Of a DNA stretch of 64,000 nucleotides, positions 12,067-23,901 are shown piece after piece. This DNA is from Trametes villosa (taxonomy: Eukaryota > Basidiomycota > Agaricomycetes > Polyporales > Polyporaceae). The stretch is taken from NCBI GenBank assembly GCA_002964805.2, contig PUDQ02000049.1, forward strand, positions 372,001 to 436,000, written 5' to 3'. The notes beneath the pieces are model-generated. The model did no database searches. It was not told where the DNA came from and saw only the letters and a program-made list of their open reading frames with translations. Every line of letters starts with the position of its first letter. Position 1 is the stretch's first letter. The translations under genes were made by a program, and so were the position numbers.

Positions 12067-13529
12067 ATGGGCGGCACCCAAAGCTCTGTTCCGCCAGCCA
12101 CCGCCAGCCAAAGTATGCCGGGTGTTGTGCAGTCTGGCGTTTCGCCTGAAGGGTCATCTCCTCTCCCGCAAGAGCTGTACGACCTCATCATCGACATAGT
12201 CGCCTCTTTCGAGCAGAAGCGGGAGCGCATCCAGACACTCAAGAACTGCGCACTCACCTGTAAGGCATGGGTTCCTCGCACTCAGCACAACCTCTTCCGC
12301 CGTGTGGAACTTGCGGGAGGCGGCGCCGTCGTCCTCAAGAAGCTGATGCGAACCCTCGCCGGCGCGTCGCACCTCTGTCGCCTCATCCGGGAGATCGACG
12401 CGGCCATTCCCGGTCACAACTCAGAGCTCTACCTACCCCCACCCATGCAGCAGACCATCGAAATCCTGCCCGACCTTTTCCGGAACCATGTCTACGAACT
12501 CCGCACGCTACGTCTCTCAGGCTACCACCGTTCTGGCAGGCCCTTCACCCTCTCGGGCTCGTTCTTCACATCGCTCATGCGCCTCCGCGCTCTCACGACC
12601 CTCCGGCTGCATGCCATCCCATTTCGACAGTTCGGGGATCTGGGCCAGATTATCACGGCGCTCGCCGCGCTGCGCACTCTCGACTGTGAGGCTATTCGAT
12701 GGCAGGAAGACCGCCAGTACCAGTTCTCGCCCGAATACCAGAGGGCGTGCGCCATCTCCCGTCTGCGTATAGTCAGGAGTGGGTCAGGAGTTGTGAGGCA
12801 TCTATTTCGACGTCGCTCGCCCCAAACCGCACTGAATATACGTCAACAGGCCGATTCTGTACACACTCGGGACGTAGGCCTCTTGCTCGCAGCCATCGCA
12901 CTCTCCCTCGAAGAACTGGTCATTAACGCATGCGATCTCGTTCAATTGCCTATCGGTATGCAGGGCACATGTCTCCGCGCAACTTACCACTTACTCTGAC
13001 TATAGCGACGCCCCAGCTCCTTCCCCTACTACCCTCCCTGCGTACCCTGCACATAAGCTGGGTTTTCCCTCGGAATACCGAGGCGTGCAGGCGGGATGCC
13101 ATGCGCGCCCTAGGCGGAACCGGGCACGCACAACTGGAGACGCTCTCTCTTCACGTCTCCGGGGACCCGCACGAGCTCACCGACGAGCTGCACGCTCTCG
13201 GGCGCGAGCTCGACCGGACGCTCGAGGGGGGCGCGTTCCCCGCGCTCCGCGAGCTGTCCTTCCACCTAGGACCTGCGCCCTGGGCGCTCGCGCCGGTGTG
13301 GTGGCTCAACGTGCTGCGGGAAGCATTTCCGCGGACGTACAGCAGGGGCCTTGTTCGTGTTCGCGGAACAAGACGGGACGTGAGTATACCATCTACCGTG
13401 ATCACGGGTGTCGATGTTGACGGTGTCTTTCGCGGATTCCAGCCTGCGTATAAGCAATACGTCCCTCAGGAGCTCGTGTTCACTGCAGAGGGGGCGAAAG
13501 TGGCCGAAGAGCCGTCAGTTCCGTGGTAG
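12067..13529 (+). CDS. F-box / leucine-rich-repeat protein
   Basis: Two exons, 12067-12955 and 13006-13529, joined by a 50-nt intron (GTATGC...CTATAG), encode 470 aa. An F-box-like segment near residues 32-75 (LPQELYDLIIDIVASF... then NCALTCKAWVPRTQHNLFR) is followed by irregular leucine-rich repeats (LRTLRLSG, LTTLRLHAIPF, LEELVINACDLVQL, LRTLHISWVFP, LETLSLHV). F-box proteins bind Skp1 and present substrates to SCF ubiquitin ligases; the LRR part would choose the target, which cannot be read from sequence. This architecture forms very large, fast-evolving families in mushroom genomes. The start ATG is the first in the open frame, just after an in-frame TGA region. The downstream gene is on the opposite strand, so transcription converges. 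Confidence 0.85.
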
Positions 13530-14281
13530 CACGTAGTTGTCGTACATCCTACTAGCGTCCTACAAATCGCCTCTTTCTGCCGCCGTGCGCTGATTTCGCG
13601 CATACGCACGTAGACAGAGGTACAGTACCTGTCCTCCACGAGGGAGTCGCAACGTGTGGCAGGCTGGTTAGCTTGGGCGCAGTTGAACAGGTAAAGAGGA
13701 ATGTTTCTTTCAGTAGAGGTAAGCGAACACGCGCGTCCATTCACGCACTCACGTAAGTACATAACGAGCCGATGCAAAGTACTGTGGGGGTGAGGGAGGG
13801 GGAAAGCGGCGGAGGCAGCGCGAGAGCGGGCAGCGGCAATAAGGGTGGTGATATGCTTAGAGTACCGTGGGTATGATTAACGAGCGAGGGGGACTTCCAG
13901 GGTTCCGGAGGGACGGCGACATGGCGCAAACGATGACCAGCGAAGGCGAACGGAGAGAAATAAGTGAGAAGAACGATGCGGGAATGCAATGCGGTCGTAC
14001 ATGTTGATTAGGGCGGGGAAGGGGAAGAGGCTTCACGGCGGCGACGACGATGCCGCGCCCCGCGTGGCAGCAACAGCCTTACCGGCGTGCGTGTGCAGTA
14101 GGGCGCGGGAGAAGGGGGAGAGAGGGACGGCGGGCGCGAGTGCGCCGATGAGCGAAAGAGTACCTACTAATGATAACAACTGCGAGTGGAATGACGACAA
14201 GCATAAAACATGAGGAATGCAACGGAAATGTGGGATAGTAGCAAGGGAGCCATGCGTGTGCAAGCCCGCGAGACCGGAATA
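13530..14281. other. convergent intergenic region
   Basis: Lies between two convergent genes. Only short overlapping ORFs; no recognisable element. Confidence 0.5.
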
Positions 14282-16484
14282 TCACATAATGACGCACTTG
14301 CAGCAGCCCCCGCTGGGCTCGTCCTCGACCACATGCTGCTTCTCCGCTGGCTGCAGAGTTGCCATGGGCTGCATGGTTTGGTGGGACGGCTGGTGGCCAT
14401 TCTCGGATTGGGCGTAGTGAGCAAAGGGTGGTGGTGATGGTGCACGATTCGACCGGTCGAAGGATGCTGGTGTAAGGGGAGGGATCGGGGAAGGCGCCTG
14501 TGAAGTCGGACCACGCTCGTTGCCTGGGGAGAGCCGGTCTTCTGGACGCTCTGGCCGCTGTCCAAACTCATTCATCGGGATCTGCTCGATATTCCCACTC
14601 TGTCGTCTACGATACTTGGTAGCATCGTATCCAAATGTTCCAGGCGCCTTCACACGAAGAAGTCAGCGTTATGCTCTGGGTACACGACGAACTACTCACT
14701 GGTTCATAAATCACAGGTTCCGGTTCCCTCGGCTTGGGGCTCCCGTCTGCTGTCAAGTATTGCCCATCAAGGCCCTTCTTTCGAGCGACAACTGGGAGGA
14801 CGACCTGTGAACGTGCATATGTTCAGAGCTATACAAACTTGTTTTATGCATATACTCACATCGTCCCAGTTCCCATTCGCAGGGATCGGCTGTGTCCATG
14901 TCGGAATAGCGTCCTCACCACCGTCCGGCATGGGATACTGCCCTATCGATCTCCGGTTCTCCTCCTTCTGTGTTGGTCTCTTCTGCATCGACGACGGTGG
15001 GGACTTCGCCTTGGCCTTCTTCGTGGCAGACGCGGATGCTGCGTTCGCAGGGCTTTTGGCTCTCCGTTTCGTGGTCGGGGTCTGCTGGGCTTGCGAGGCT
15101 GTGGAGGGGGACTGCCCTTTCGCCTGAGAGGTCGAACGCGGCATCTTCGGTGAGGTCGTGGGAGTAGACGAGGAGGATTCTCCCGGTTCAGACGCGGTGC
15201 GGGTAGGCTTGGTGGGGGTGCCAGTTTTGGGAGAGGCGGACGGGCGTTGTGAGGGCTGGGGTATGCGACTACGCGCAGTATTCTGCGTGAAGCGACTGGT
15301 GGGAGTGTCGCTACGGTCCAAGGATGGGGAGGAAGCAGAGCCGTTGGGATGTGGCTGGACGACGTCAGTGTAGTACTCTTCGTAGTGGTCGCCGTACCCA
15401 TCATCCTCGAGGTCCGTAAGCGGCCGCTCATCAAGCACCATCCCCGTCTCCGCTCCGCCCTCTTCCTGGTCGATATATATGCTCTCCCTCGCCCCAACAC
15501 TACCAGCGCGCGGCCGTGCTCGACCGTTGGCAGCCTCCCTCCCCCGAGAGCTTGATCGTGAGCGGGTCGATACGCCTCCTGGTGTGTGCTTGCCGGATGC
15601 CTTCCGTAGCGTGTGGCCGTAGTTCGCTATATCGAGCATCTCCTGGCGCCGAGCCACGCGCAGCTCGCCCACGCCTCCGTTCCGCGCAACATCTCCGCGG
15701 TACCAGTGCTCGAAGGGGTGCTCGTCCGAGTCGGTAGACATGCGGTCTGGGGACTGGCGGCCGAAGTCAATGTTGCTGTGCGAGGAAGAGAGGGAGTTCG
15801 GGACAAAAGGCGCCTGCTCGTTGAATATGTCGGACACCTTGTGCCGCGGCACTCGCACTGTCGATCGCGACGTATGCGACTGCATCCTCTCGTCCACCGG
15901 TGACAGTGGTGGCCCCTCCAGCTCTCCGTTCGGTCTCCCGTTGGGTCGTCCAGTCGTCCCGCTGTAGGTTGAGTGAGCCTGGCTGGACGTACTGCCTGTT
16001 CTCCTGCGTGATACCGGGATGCGCGTGCCTTTGGGCGCGTTCGCAGGCGAAATCGACCGCGAATACTCGGAAGGAGGCGAATCCGCGGGATTAGAGAGGT
16101 TGAGGGAGTACGGCTGTGAGAGGGCACGGGCGCGCTGGAATGTGGGAGGATGTGCCCCCGCGCCATAACCTGCCGGGGAAGGGTCGGCCGTGCGTGTCTG
16201 CTGCAAGCTCGGGCGCGGGATGGCACTGGGCCTCGAGGACGGTCCTGGGCTGGGGCTTGCAGCGTAATATTGACCGGGCAGGTCTTCGCTCGACGTGATG
16301 GAGGTGGCTGAGATGCGTTTGGAAAGGGCATTGCTCTCGTCCTTCAGACCTGGGGGCACATTCAGATCCGCTGCGTTCTATTCGCGCGGGGCTGCTCACG
16401 TTTACGGAGGGCAGGCACTATAATCTCGTCCCATGCCGGTTCTCGAGGAGGAAAGGCCGATTGAGCGGTAGCGGTCAAGGCCAT
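14282..16484 (-). CDS. uncharacterised Ser/Pro-rich protein with C-terminal CaaX box
   Basis: Four exons (16484-16400, 16349-14860, 14804-14700, 14647-14282; introns 50, 55 and 52 nt) give 681 aa. I do not recognise a named family. The N-terminus (PPREPAWDEIIVPALRKR) is ordered-looking. Most of the rest is Ser/Pro/Thr/Arg-rich and likely disordered, with one better-conserved-looking island (PFEHWYRGDVARNGGVGEL) and a basic Ala/Lys/Ser stretch. The protein ends GGCCKCVIM, a CaaX box. Met at the last position favours farnesylation, and the two adjacent upstream cysteines could be palmitoylated, so membrane attachment is likely. The start is chosen because the first exon splices in phase into a frame that otherwise begins within the protein. 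It lies 0.6 kb downstream of sepH on the same strand. Confidence 0.8.
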
Positions 16485-17044
16485 GTGCCGAGATGAGAAT
16501 CGAGGAGAAAGTTAAACAGCTTGGGGACTGCCTTCAGAACGAGGAAGAAAGGAGGGAGGCGAAGAGCAGCAGGTCGTCGGTGGTCGTCGTGGTCGTCGTT
16601 GAAGGCGGAGAGCCCGACGTCAAGTAGCCGCGCGCCGCGGCTTGATTGGTGGTCAAAGCAAGGCCGGCTTATAGCCATTACTAGTCAGATTAATGATCGG
16701 CTTCAAATAGCTCTAAGCCCATCAACCGCAACATATGGTAGGGTTACAAACTCGAAGTCAGGCGGCAACCGACACTATGCCTCGGCATTTCCCAAGAACC
16801 AGCTGGTGATTGACAAAATACTACATATATTAGGCCAGGTCTAGGTATGAGTGTGATGCGCGGTATGTTGTGGTCAGATGCAAAGAACGATGTGTGCGAT
16901 ATGCGATGTATGGGCAAAGGAAAGTGCAGGATGATGATGATGATACCTCGACGGAACGACCTCGAAAGCAAATGAGCGTAATAGCTTCCAGAATCAAAAC
17001 GTAACACAGAAACCTGAGGAGGAAGCAGTAGATTTACATAGAGA
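16485..17044. other. intergenic region between two minus-strand genes
   Basis: Holds the 3' flank of the septation kinase and the 5' flank of the CaaX-box protein gene. No recognisable element. Confidence 0.5.
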
Positions 17045-20000
17045 CTATCGCCGCTCCGACCCCTGCCAGGGGATCTCGTTCAGCTGGTGCCGAGACGGTC
17101 TTCCATTCCCTGTGGCATTGCGTGCGGACGCGCGGACGCCATTGGTCGTGCCCATGGCGCTTGGAGGGTTGCCGGCGAGCGACTCGGAGGCATGGCGGCG
17201 CATGCGTTTCGGCGCGATGCCCTTCGCCGATTTGGGGGTGTCGATGCCCTTCGCCAGCCGCGCGGAGGGCTTCAGTGCCGGCGCGAGCGTCGGGACGATC
17301 TCCCGCGCAAGCTCCCGAACAAGCACCGCGACGTCCTCCTTGCTGAGCTTCGCGACGATGTCGTAGATGCCGTAACGCTCCACGAGCATCGCGCGATTGG
17401 GGTGGACGTCGCACACTGTCCGGAGGATACGGAGCAGGTTGAGCCGCACGACGGCTTTGCTCGACGCCAACTTGTCAATGAGCCGTTTGAAGAACTGCGA
17501 CTTCGCGACGCCGATGGTGATGTTGGTGGAGATGCGGAAAATCTTCAGGAAGGGGTCAAGGAGGTTCTCGAAGGAATTCGCCTTGGCTGAGACGAAGCAG
17601 CGCAGGAGGGCGTCCAGCGAATCCGGCTTCATCAGCTCATCTTCGATCCTGGCCGTCTCATCTTGCAGCCTGGCAACCCGTCAGCTGCGCCCACAAATAC
17701 CCACAGCGGAAACGTACCAAGATAGAATAGCTTCCAGCGAGCTGACCTGGAAGTACGGGTCTTCCAAAAGGCGGAGATACAACGACATCCCGTCATGTTG
17801 CCAGAGCAAGATCCTGCAGCTCTTCCCTGCACTCGCGAGGTCGCACAGGATCGGAAGGGCGAACTGCTTGAGCGGCGAGCTCGACTCGATGACCCGCTTA
17901 AGGCTTGGAATGATCCCTGCTTGCGCCGCCTCCTCTTGCCTCGACTTGTTGAGCCGACAGAGGTTGTAGCACGTCTGGAAGATGTGATTCGACATTTCCT
18001 GTGCCACGGCGCTCTGTGAGCCAACGTTTCAACGTGAGATGAGACGAGTACGTACCGTCCCGTATGGCCCGGAACTTTGTTCGTCAAGAATCTTAACCAA
18101 AATCTCGATGGCATTCGCGTTCTGGAGGACTTCGAGCAGATTGGCGTTCATTGATAGATGCTTGACGGCCTTAAGCATTTGGACAAGATACTCCGGTTCG
18201 AGCAGCTCGCAGGCCCGAAGGAGACCTGATTGCGTTTTGCATTTAGTCGATTGGGCATGAAAAGTGATGCGAACCACGTACGTCGAACGACCTTGCGCGT
18301 GCCGAGCGCGTTCCGCACGTGTATGTCGGATTGCGATACTTGACAGAACACCAAGAGGATCTGGATGATCTTCTTGTTCATGTCCGCCGCGGCGTCCCCG
18401 CGACTGGACATGACATTGAGCAAAGCGGAGGACAGCGGATCGAGGAGGCCCTCGCGGATGAACATGCGGCAGAAGTCGTTCTTCGTCGTGGGGCTTTGCA
18501 GGTCGAAGACGCTGCAGATGCCGTTCAGTGCGTGAACGACGAGATCGGTCTGCTCTGTGTAGTCTTCGTCCAGTAGGTCCACCAGGACTTTGAGACCACG
18601 ACATCTGTTACAGCGTACAGTGTGAGAGACAAGAGAGGGATGAGAAGGGGCGTAAGCAACGTACGAGATGAACATCTGGAGTGTGAGGACAGAGGAGTGG
18701 CAGAGCAAGCGGATGAAATGCGAAGCCTCCGATCGACACTCCGAAGGGTACTTCTTCGACGTGAAACCTGAATATTGAACGTTAGGATCGAGGCCACAAC
18801 AGAAACACTTCAGACATACCCATGACGACCGGGATACCTCTTTGGGGGGCGTTAGTTACAGGACACTTGGTTGTTAGACCACATAGGCGTACCCAATAAG
18901 ACAGAAGCTCTCCAGGAACCCCATATCAGCGGTGACCAGCTTCAGGTTGACAGTTAGGATATTCGTATACACGCCGTGTCATGTCACTTACCGCGTTGAT
19001 GATCTGCAGCAGCTTGAGCGTGACGTCCCGGGACGTCCTCGACTCCAGCACCTCCAGGATGGCCAGCATACCATGCGCAGAAACCAGCTGCGACTGCATC
19101 TCCGGCGTGTCGTTCATAATATTGAGCTATCAAAGCACTGCCGTCAGCAACCCGTATTGCGTAACACAAACTAGCGACGAGGGACTGACGAGTTGGTCGC
19201 ATGCGTCTCGGAGCTGGAAGTCGGGAGCGGACGGCGTGAGCTCGTCGATGAGTTGTGTGACCGTATTGCATAACCGTGCGTATTTGTCGCGCTGCAAGTT
19301 CGCCTCGAGGTCTTCCTCAGCATAGCCCTCGTCGATCTGTCGAGGGGATGAGTAGGCAAATATCCCGCGATGGCTAGAGAACGAACCTCGGCGAACGGAT
19401 CTTCCTCGTCGTCATCGTCGCCCAGCTGCACGCATTGTCAGCAACAATGATCTATACCAACTTGGCGGACGAGAAAGTGTACAAACCCAAGACTTGTTCG
19501 ACAGCCTCGTGTTCAGCTGCAGCGTCTGCATTGGTTGCGCCGACGTCCCGTTCGCCTTCCCGAAGACGTCCTCGTAGTCCTCATCGTCATCCTCCGCATA
19601 CTTCCCGAAATCGCTATGCAGGCGCTGTGCTTGCGCGCGTCCAAACGACTCCGAGTTGGCACCGACAAACGAGGACGACCGTGAATGTGCCCTCGCCGAA
19701 GACGGACCACTGGTTGTAGGGCCTGGGGAGACAAGGGGGCTCAAGGACGGGCGTGATCGTCTGTGTGAGAGGTCGGGAAGAGGCGCGGTCATAGGGCCAG
19801 GAGAAGGTGGGCCCAAGCCAACTGTCTTGATGTCGTTGGGGTGGAACAGACCTCGTCTGAACGAGTTCTTCATCTGCACGCGCTTCATGAGTTATGGCAT
19901 GTCGTTAACAGCACGAGCGCACTTACCCTGAAATCAGCGACCTTCTCTTCGAGCTTGTCATCATCCTCATCGAACGCGATGTCCGAGTAGTCTTCCACTA

Positions 20001-22364
20001 TTGGGCCGATCTGAGGCTCGGGTGCTTTCGACACAGGAAGGGGAGTCGTCCTCGCAAGACCTTGCGGGCTTCGCCCCGGCCGAATGGTCTGAGCATTGTC
20101 GTCCGCCTCTGTCTTCTCCTCCTCCGCAGGTGTCTTCTCCAACGCTGTGAAACCGTAAGCACGAGTTGAGCGCATAGGGCAACAGACAGTCTCCTACCAT
20201 GCAACTTCGTGAGCGAGATGCCCTCCTCGAAGTCGTCGTCCCAATTGTCCGTTTGTTCCTCCGGCTGCTGCAGGACAAAGGGCATAGGCAGCGTCTCCCG
20301 GATGTGCCCGAGCGCACCAGCCACGGGCGGAATCTTCGCGTTCGGTAACGAGCCGGGCTTCCGCTGTGCGAGAAGCATAGATTGCTGTGGTACTCCGAGC
20401 GAAGACGCTGCCTGAACCGAGGAGATCATGTTCGTAGGTGATGGCATGGGCGATAGCGGGCGGCCCGTCGCCGAGAGTTTGCGATTGCGCTCCGGGTGCT
20501 TCGACGGTTTGGAAGGGGCTGCGGGGAGGATCATAAGTTCAGCATACAGTCGAGACCATCCAAAGAGTGCAAGCCTACATTTGAGCGCTTCATTCCACTC
20601 CTGTACCTTCAAGACGGCCTCATCGTAGTTGTAGTTGCTCGTCGGCCGCTTCTCGACGCCATTGCTCGCCCCTTCCGCCGCTCTCTGTCCCTGGTGCCCC
20701 GCCATCTGCTTCCGCGCCGCGACCATCCAAGGGTGCCGAAGGAGCTTCTTCGCCGATATGCGCAAGTTGCAGTCCTTCTGGAAGCAGTGGTACAGGAAGT
20801 CCTTGACGATCGGCGAAGCACCGTCCGGTATTGGGGGGCTGTCGTCGTTCACGATGCGGAAGAGGGCGGGCATTGGGTCCAAGAAGTGATATGGCGGCTT
20901 GCCCTCCAGCAGCTCGATGACCGTACATCCGACGCTCCTGTATGCCCATTGAGCGTAGTGTGTATTGGGTATTGGCGGGGCACTGACCAAATATCCGACG
21001 CAGTCGTTGCTCCTGACTGTTCGATCACCTCGGGTGCCACTACACAAATTCTTAGCGTTCAACATCCGCATATATGCTGGACGAATATACTCACTCCAGT
21101 ATGGGCTGCCGACCACTGCGTCATCGCGTACGGCACCCGCGGCGGTGCTACTCGCGACACCGAAATCCGCCAATTTGACGCATCCGTCCTTGTTCGTAAG
21201 GATGTTCGCGCCCTTGATGTCGCGATGGATCACACCCTGGTCGTGGAGGTACACGAGCCCCTCCAAAACCTGCGCGACGTATACGCCGACCAGCGTTTCC
21301 GGGAACTTGCCGAACTTCTTGCATATACTGTGGAGCGAGCCGTTCTCGCAGAATCTATTCGTGCCATACTCGGTCAGCGACGAACCGGACAGCGTTTGGT
21401 TGACATACTCTAAGATAATGTACAGATATTCCCGCGTCTTCTCAAAGCCCTTGTATTTGACGATATTGGGATGCTACATGAACTGTTATCAGTATGCAGA
21501 AACCCTAGGAGGCTAAGAGTGACAGGGTCAATCATGCATCGACGTCTCTGTAAGAATGGCTTGTGCGGGGGAGTGCGGCGGTTAGCAGTGGGTTGACTCA
21601 CTGCCGGCGCGGCTGCCCAGCTGCCTGTCAATGCTCTGCCCCGTCCGTAGACGCTTTTACAAAGACAAGTGGGATGCCTCTAAGTAACGTCGGTCAAGCC
21701 GAGCGTATGCAATGGTCGTCCTATCGCCTAACGTAAAGTATACCTGAATGGTATCACGGCTTCACCAGGGAAATTGAGAGAGCAGGGGCGATTATACTCT
21801 CAGAGTAAGCCCTCGCCACTTGCTCAAATAATAGAACGCCAGGCATTTCAGGTACGCGCGATGCATGATTTACAGGAGCGACTCTGACCTCCGAGCATAA
21901 GTGCAAGATACTCTTCCGTGCGCCAGAGGCCTCGCAGAGTCGAGATACAGAATGGAATTACGGACTCACATTCAGGTTCTTCAGCAGATCGATCTCAGAC
22001 TGCGCGGCGCGTCCAGAGTCAGACTTCTTGCGGCAGTGCGCATACGCGTATCACGCACCATAATCTGCCCAACCTCGCTCTTCGGGATGTTACTGAGCTG
22101 GATCTCCTTTATTGCGACCGTCTCTCCCGTTGCCCAATTCAGGGCACCTGCGCGCAAGTACCTCAGACATCACCTCGAGGCCATGGTGGCTGAAGGAGTA
22201 CGCACGGTAGACCTGGCCGAAGGCTCCCTTTCCCAAAGAGTCTCCCAATTGCTAGACAGTAACTAAGTAAGCTCCGTGGTCCATTCGCTACACGATGCGC
22301 AGCAAAGACGAACATAGGCATTGAGGAGCTTGTTCGAACCGGAGCTAGATGGCGTTGCGGGCAT
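17045..22364 (-). CDS. sepH: septation initiation kinase SepH/Cdc7 type
   Basis: STE-group protein kinase of the septation initiation (mitotic exit) pathway, which signals from the spindle pole body for cytokinesis. Twenty-one exons close in phase: 22364-22314, 22251-22206, 22147-22059, 21999-21970, 21473-21409, 21354-21095, 21039-20988, 20937-20579, 20518-20198, 20144-19927, 19873-19487, 19425-19387, 19336-19190, 19126-18992, 18939-18893, 18839-18820, 18767-18665, 18604-18282, 18225-18056, 18013-17718, 17669-17045; 1,260 aa. The N-terminal kinase domain has its Gly loop at residues 20-32 (GDSLGKGAFGQVY), K46, HRD 137-139, DFG 157-159 and MAPEVIEQSG. A middle acidic segment (DNWDDDFEEG) and VADFRMKNSFRRGLFHP follow, then armadillo-like helical repeats to the C-terminus. 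All key catalytic residues are present. One exon is only 20 nt, and one intron (21474-21969) is 496 nt. The 20518/20579 intron is in frame, so its removal is likely rather than certain. Confidence 0.94.
21530..21870. repeat. 341-bp segment with 12-bp perfect inverted ends inside a sepH intron
   Basis: AATCATGCATCG (21530-21541) is exactly inverted at 21859-21870. It sits inside the only long sepH intron (496 nt, while the other nineteen are 42-64 nt). This suggests a small DNA-transposon (MITE) insertion. The pentamer ACAGG occurs just outside both ends (21522-21526, 21872-21876) but does not abut them, so a target duplication is not proven. Confidence 0.4.
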
Positions 22365-22926
22365 GGCGAAGGTCGTACTAGAGAACGTGATGGGTGTCGA
22401 AAGAGAATGATCGGACGCGTCCAGACAAGTCGGAAGGCGTAGTCAGGTCGGAGACACCGCTCAGCACACGACGACAGACATGGACTGTCGGTCGTTTGAG
22501 CGGCGAGTAGATGGGCGAAGCAAGAGCAGTTTAGCAACACTCCAGTAACCGCGCCGCGGTGGCAGAGGGCCGCTGTCTTGATGGCAACAAAGCTAAACGC
22601 AGTATCCGGGGGCCTGAAAGTATAAATCACCTCTAATACTTAACTTGTTATGCTGAAGCCGACGGTTTCACTCATCTACCACCGTGTTCACAACCTCTGA
22701 GCCATCTGTAAGATTGACATGGACCCCAGCTTTCCTACGGGAAGTGATAAAAAGAAAGTGATAAAGTGCTGCATGCTCGTTGTCTCATGCAAGCGCCTTG
22801 CTTCCCGACCGATATATAAACCCTTTCTTGAATGGTGTTACACGATTCCGACCCCGAAGTCCTTCTTTCACAACCACTACCACCACCACTACCACCGCCA
22901 TCACCACCACCACCACCCTAGTCAAT
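22365..22926. promoter_or_regulatory. divergent promoter region, sepH (-) / MYND gene (+)
   Basis: Separates two divergent genes. A TATA-like box (TATATAAA, 22813-22820) lies about 107 nt before the first MYND gene ATG. A CCA/ACC-rich microsatellite (about 22873-22918) forms the end of its 5' leader. Confidence 0.5.
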
Positions 22927-23585
22927 ATGCCGATGCCCTGCGAAGTGTGCTATGCGGATTCCACCCTTGCATGCTCGGCATGCAAGTACACGCGCTATTG
23001 CTCGTACGTCCCGCGATCGGTCGAGATGCGTAGAATGATCACGTCGGCTGATAACGCGTCGCGTAGGGAGGCCTGCCAGAAGGCTGACTGGAAAGTGCAC
23101 AAGAAGGGTTGCGAGATGCAACAAATTCTGAACACGTTCAATGACGCGCACGCATCTGCCCCACGCAAGCGTCCCAGCCCGAAGCGTTGCACCGGCTGCA
23201 ACGTGAAGTTTTCGGAGGACTACCCATGCGAAGACGAGTGCCCTGACTCCGGGTTTGTCGCGTGCGAATCATGCATTTGCGACCAGAGCAACGGTCAGTA
23301 GTACCCTAGCCAATCTCACATGCGATTCCGCAAGAGCTGACTTTGACGATAGGTACCTGCTTATGCCCGAATTCCAATTTCGGCAACAAGTACTGCCAGA
23401 TGGAACCGAAGTGGTATCACACGGACGGCAATGGGAGGGGGTACGATGGAGACCGCCATCCCGAGCTCTTCCCCGACGAGGCATACCCTGAGGAGTTCTA
23501 CGAGCCGGAGCCGCGCGCGTGCGACAACTGCGGGGAGGTTACGAAGGTGTTGAAGAAGGAGTTCCGCAACCAATCGGTTTTCTAG
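22927..23585 (+). CDS. MYND-type zinc-finger protein, copy 1
   Basis: Exons 22927-23003, 23067-23293 and 23353-23585 encode 178 aa. The N-terminal MYND finger has CEVC, CSAC, YCSEACQKADWKVHKKGC, giving the expected eight Cys/His zinc ligands. A second Cys-rich module follows (CTGCNVKF...CESC). The C-terminal block is CPNSNFGNKYCQMEPKWYH...GDRHPE...CDNCGEV, which I do not recognise as a named domain. MYND fingers usually bind short proline-containing peptides in partner proteins. Immediately downstream is a paralogue with identical exon-2 and exon-3 lengths, so this is a tandem duplication. No signal peptide or membrane segment. A TATA box lies upstream at 22813. Confidence 0.85.
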
Positions 23586-23901
23586 TGGGCTATGTGTACC
23601 CTTTTGCTATATCTGATTCCTAGTCTTGTATTTGTGATCGTATCTTGCGTGTTCGCCAATGTATATTCACAACTGCTACGCGATTCGAGAAATTCTGGCC
23701 AGCGAGCGCAGGTGGCGATCTGACAGCCACCGACGCGTCGACGCGACGCGACGCGTTTGACACGTTCCGTCACAATGTGACAAACGCGCGAGCGCAGCCT
23801 CGCCCTGCACGCGAGCGCCAAATCCCGTTGGGCCTTGTCCCGAACCACCACCATCTCCTCCTCTCTGGTTTTCCGTTTTCGGCCTCTCGCTCACGGCCAG
23901 A

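Noticed and set aside
20496..21413. 305-aa plus-strand ORF
   Set aside because: Runs antisense through sepH kinase exons and introns; no motif.
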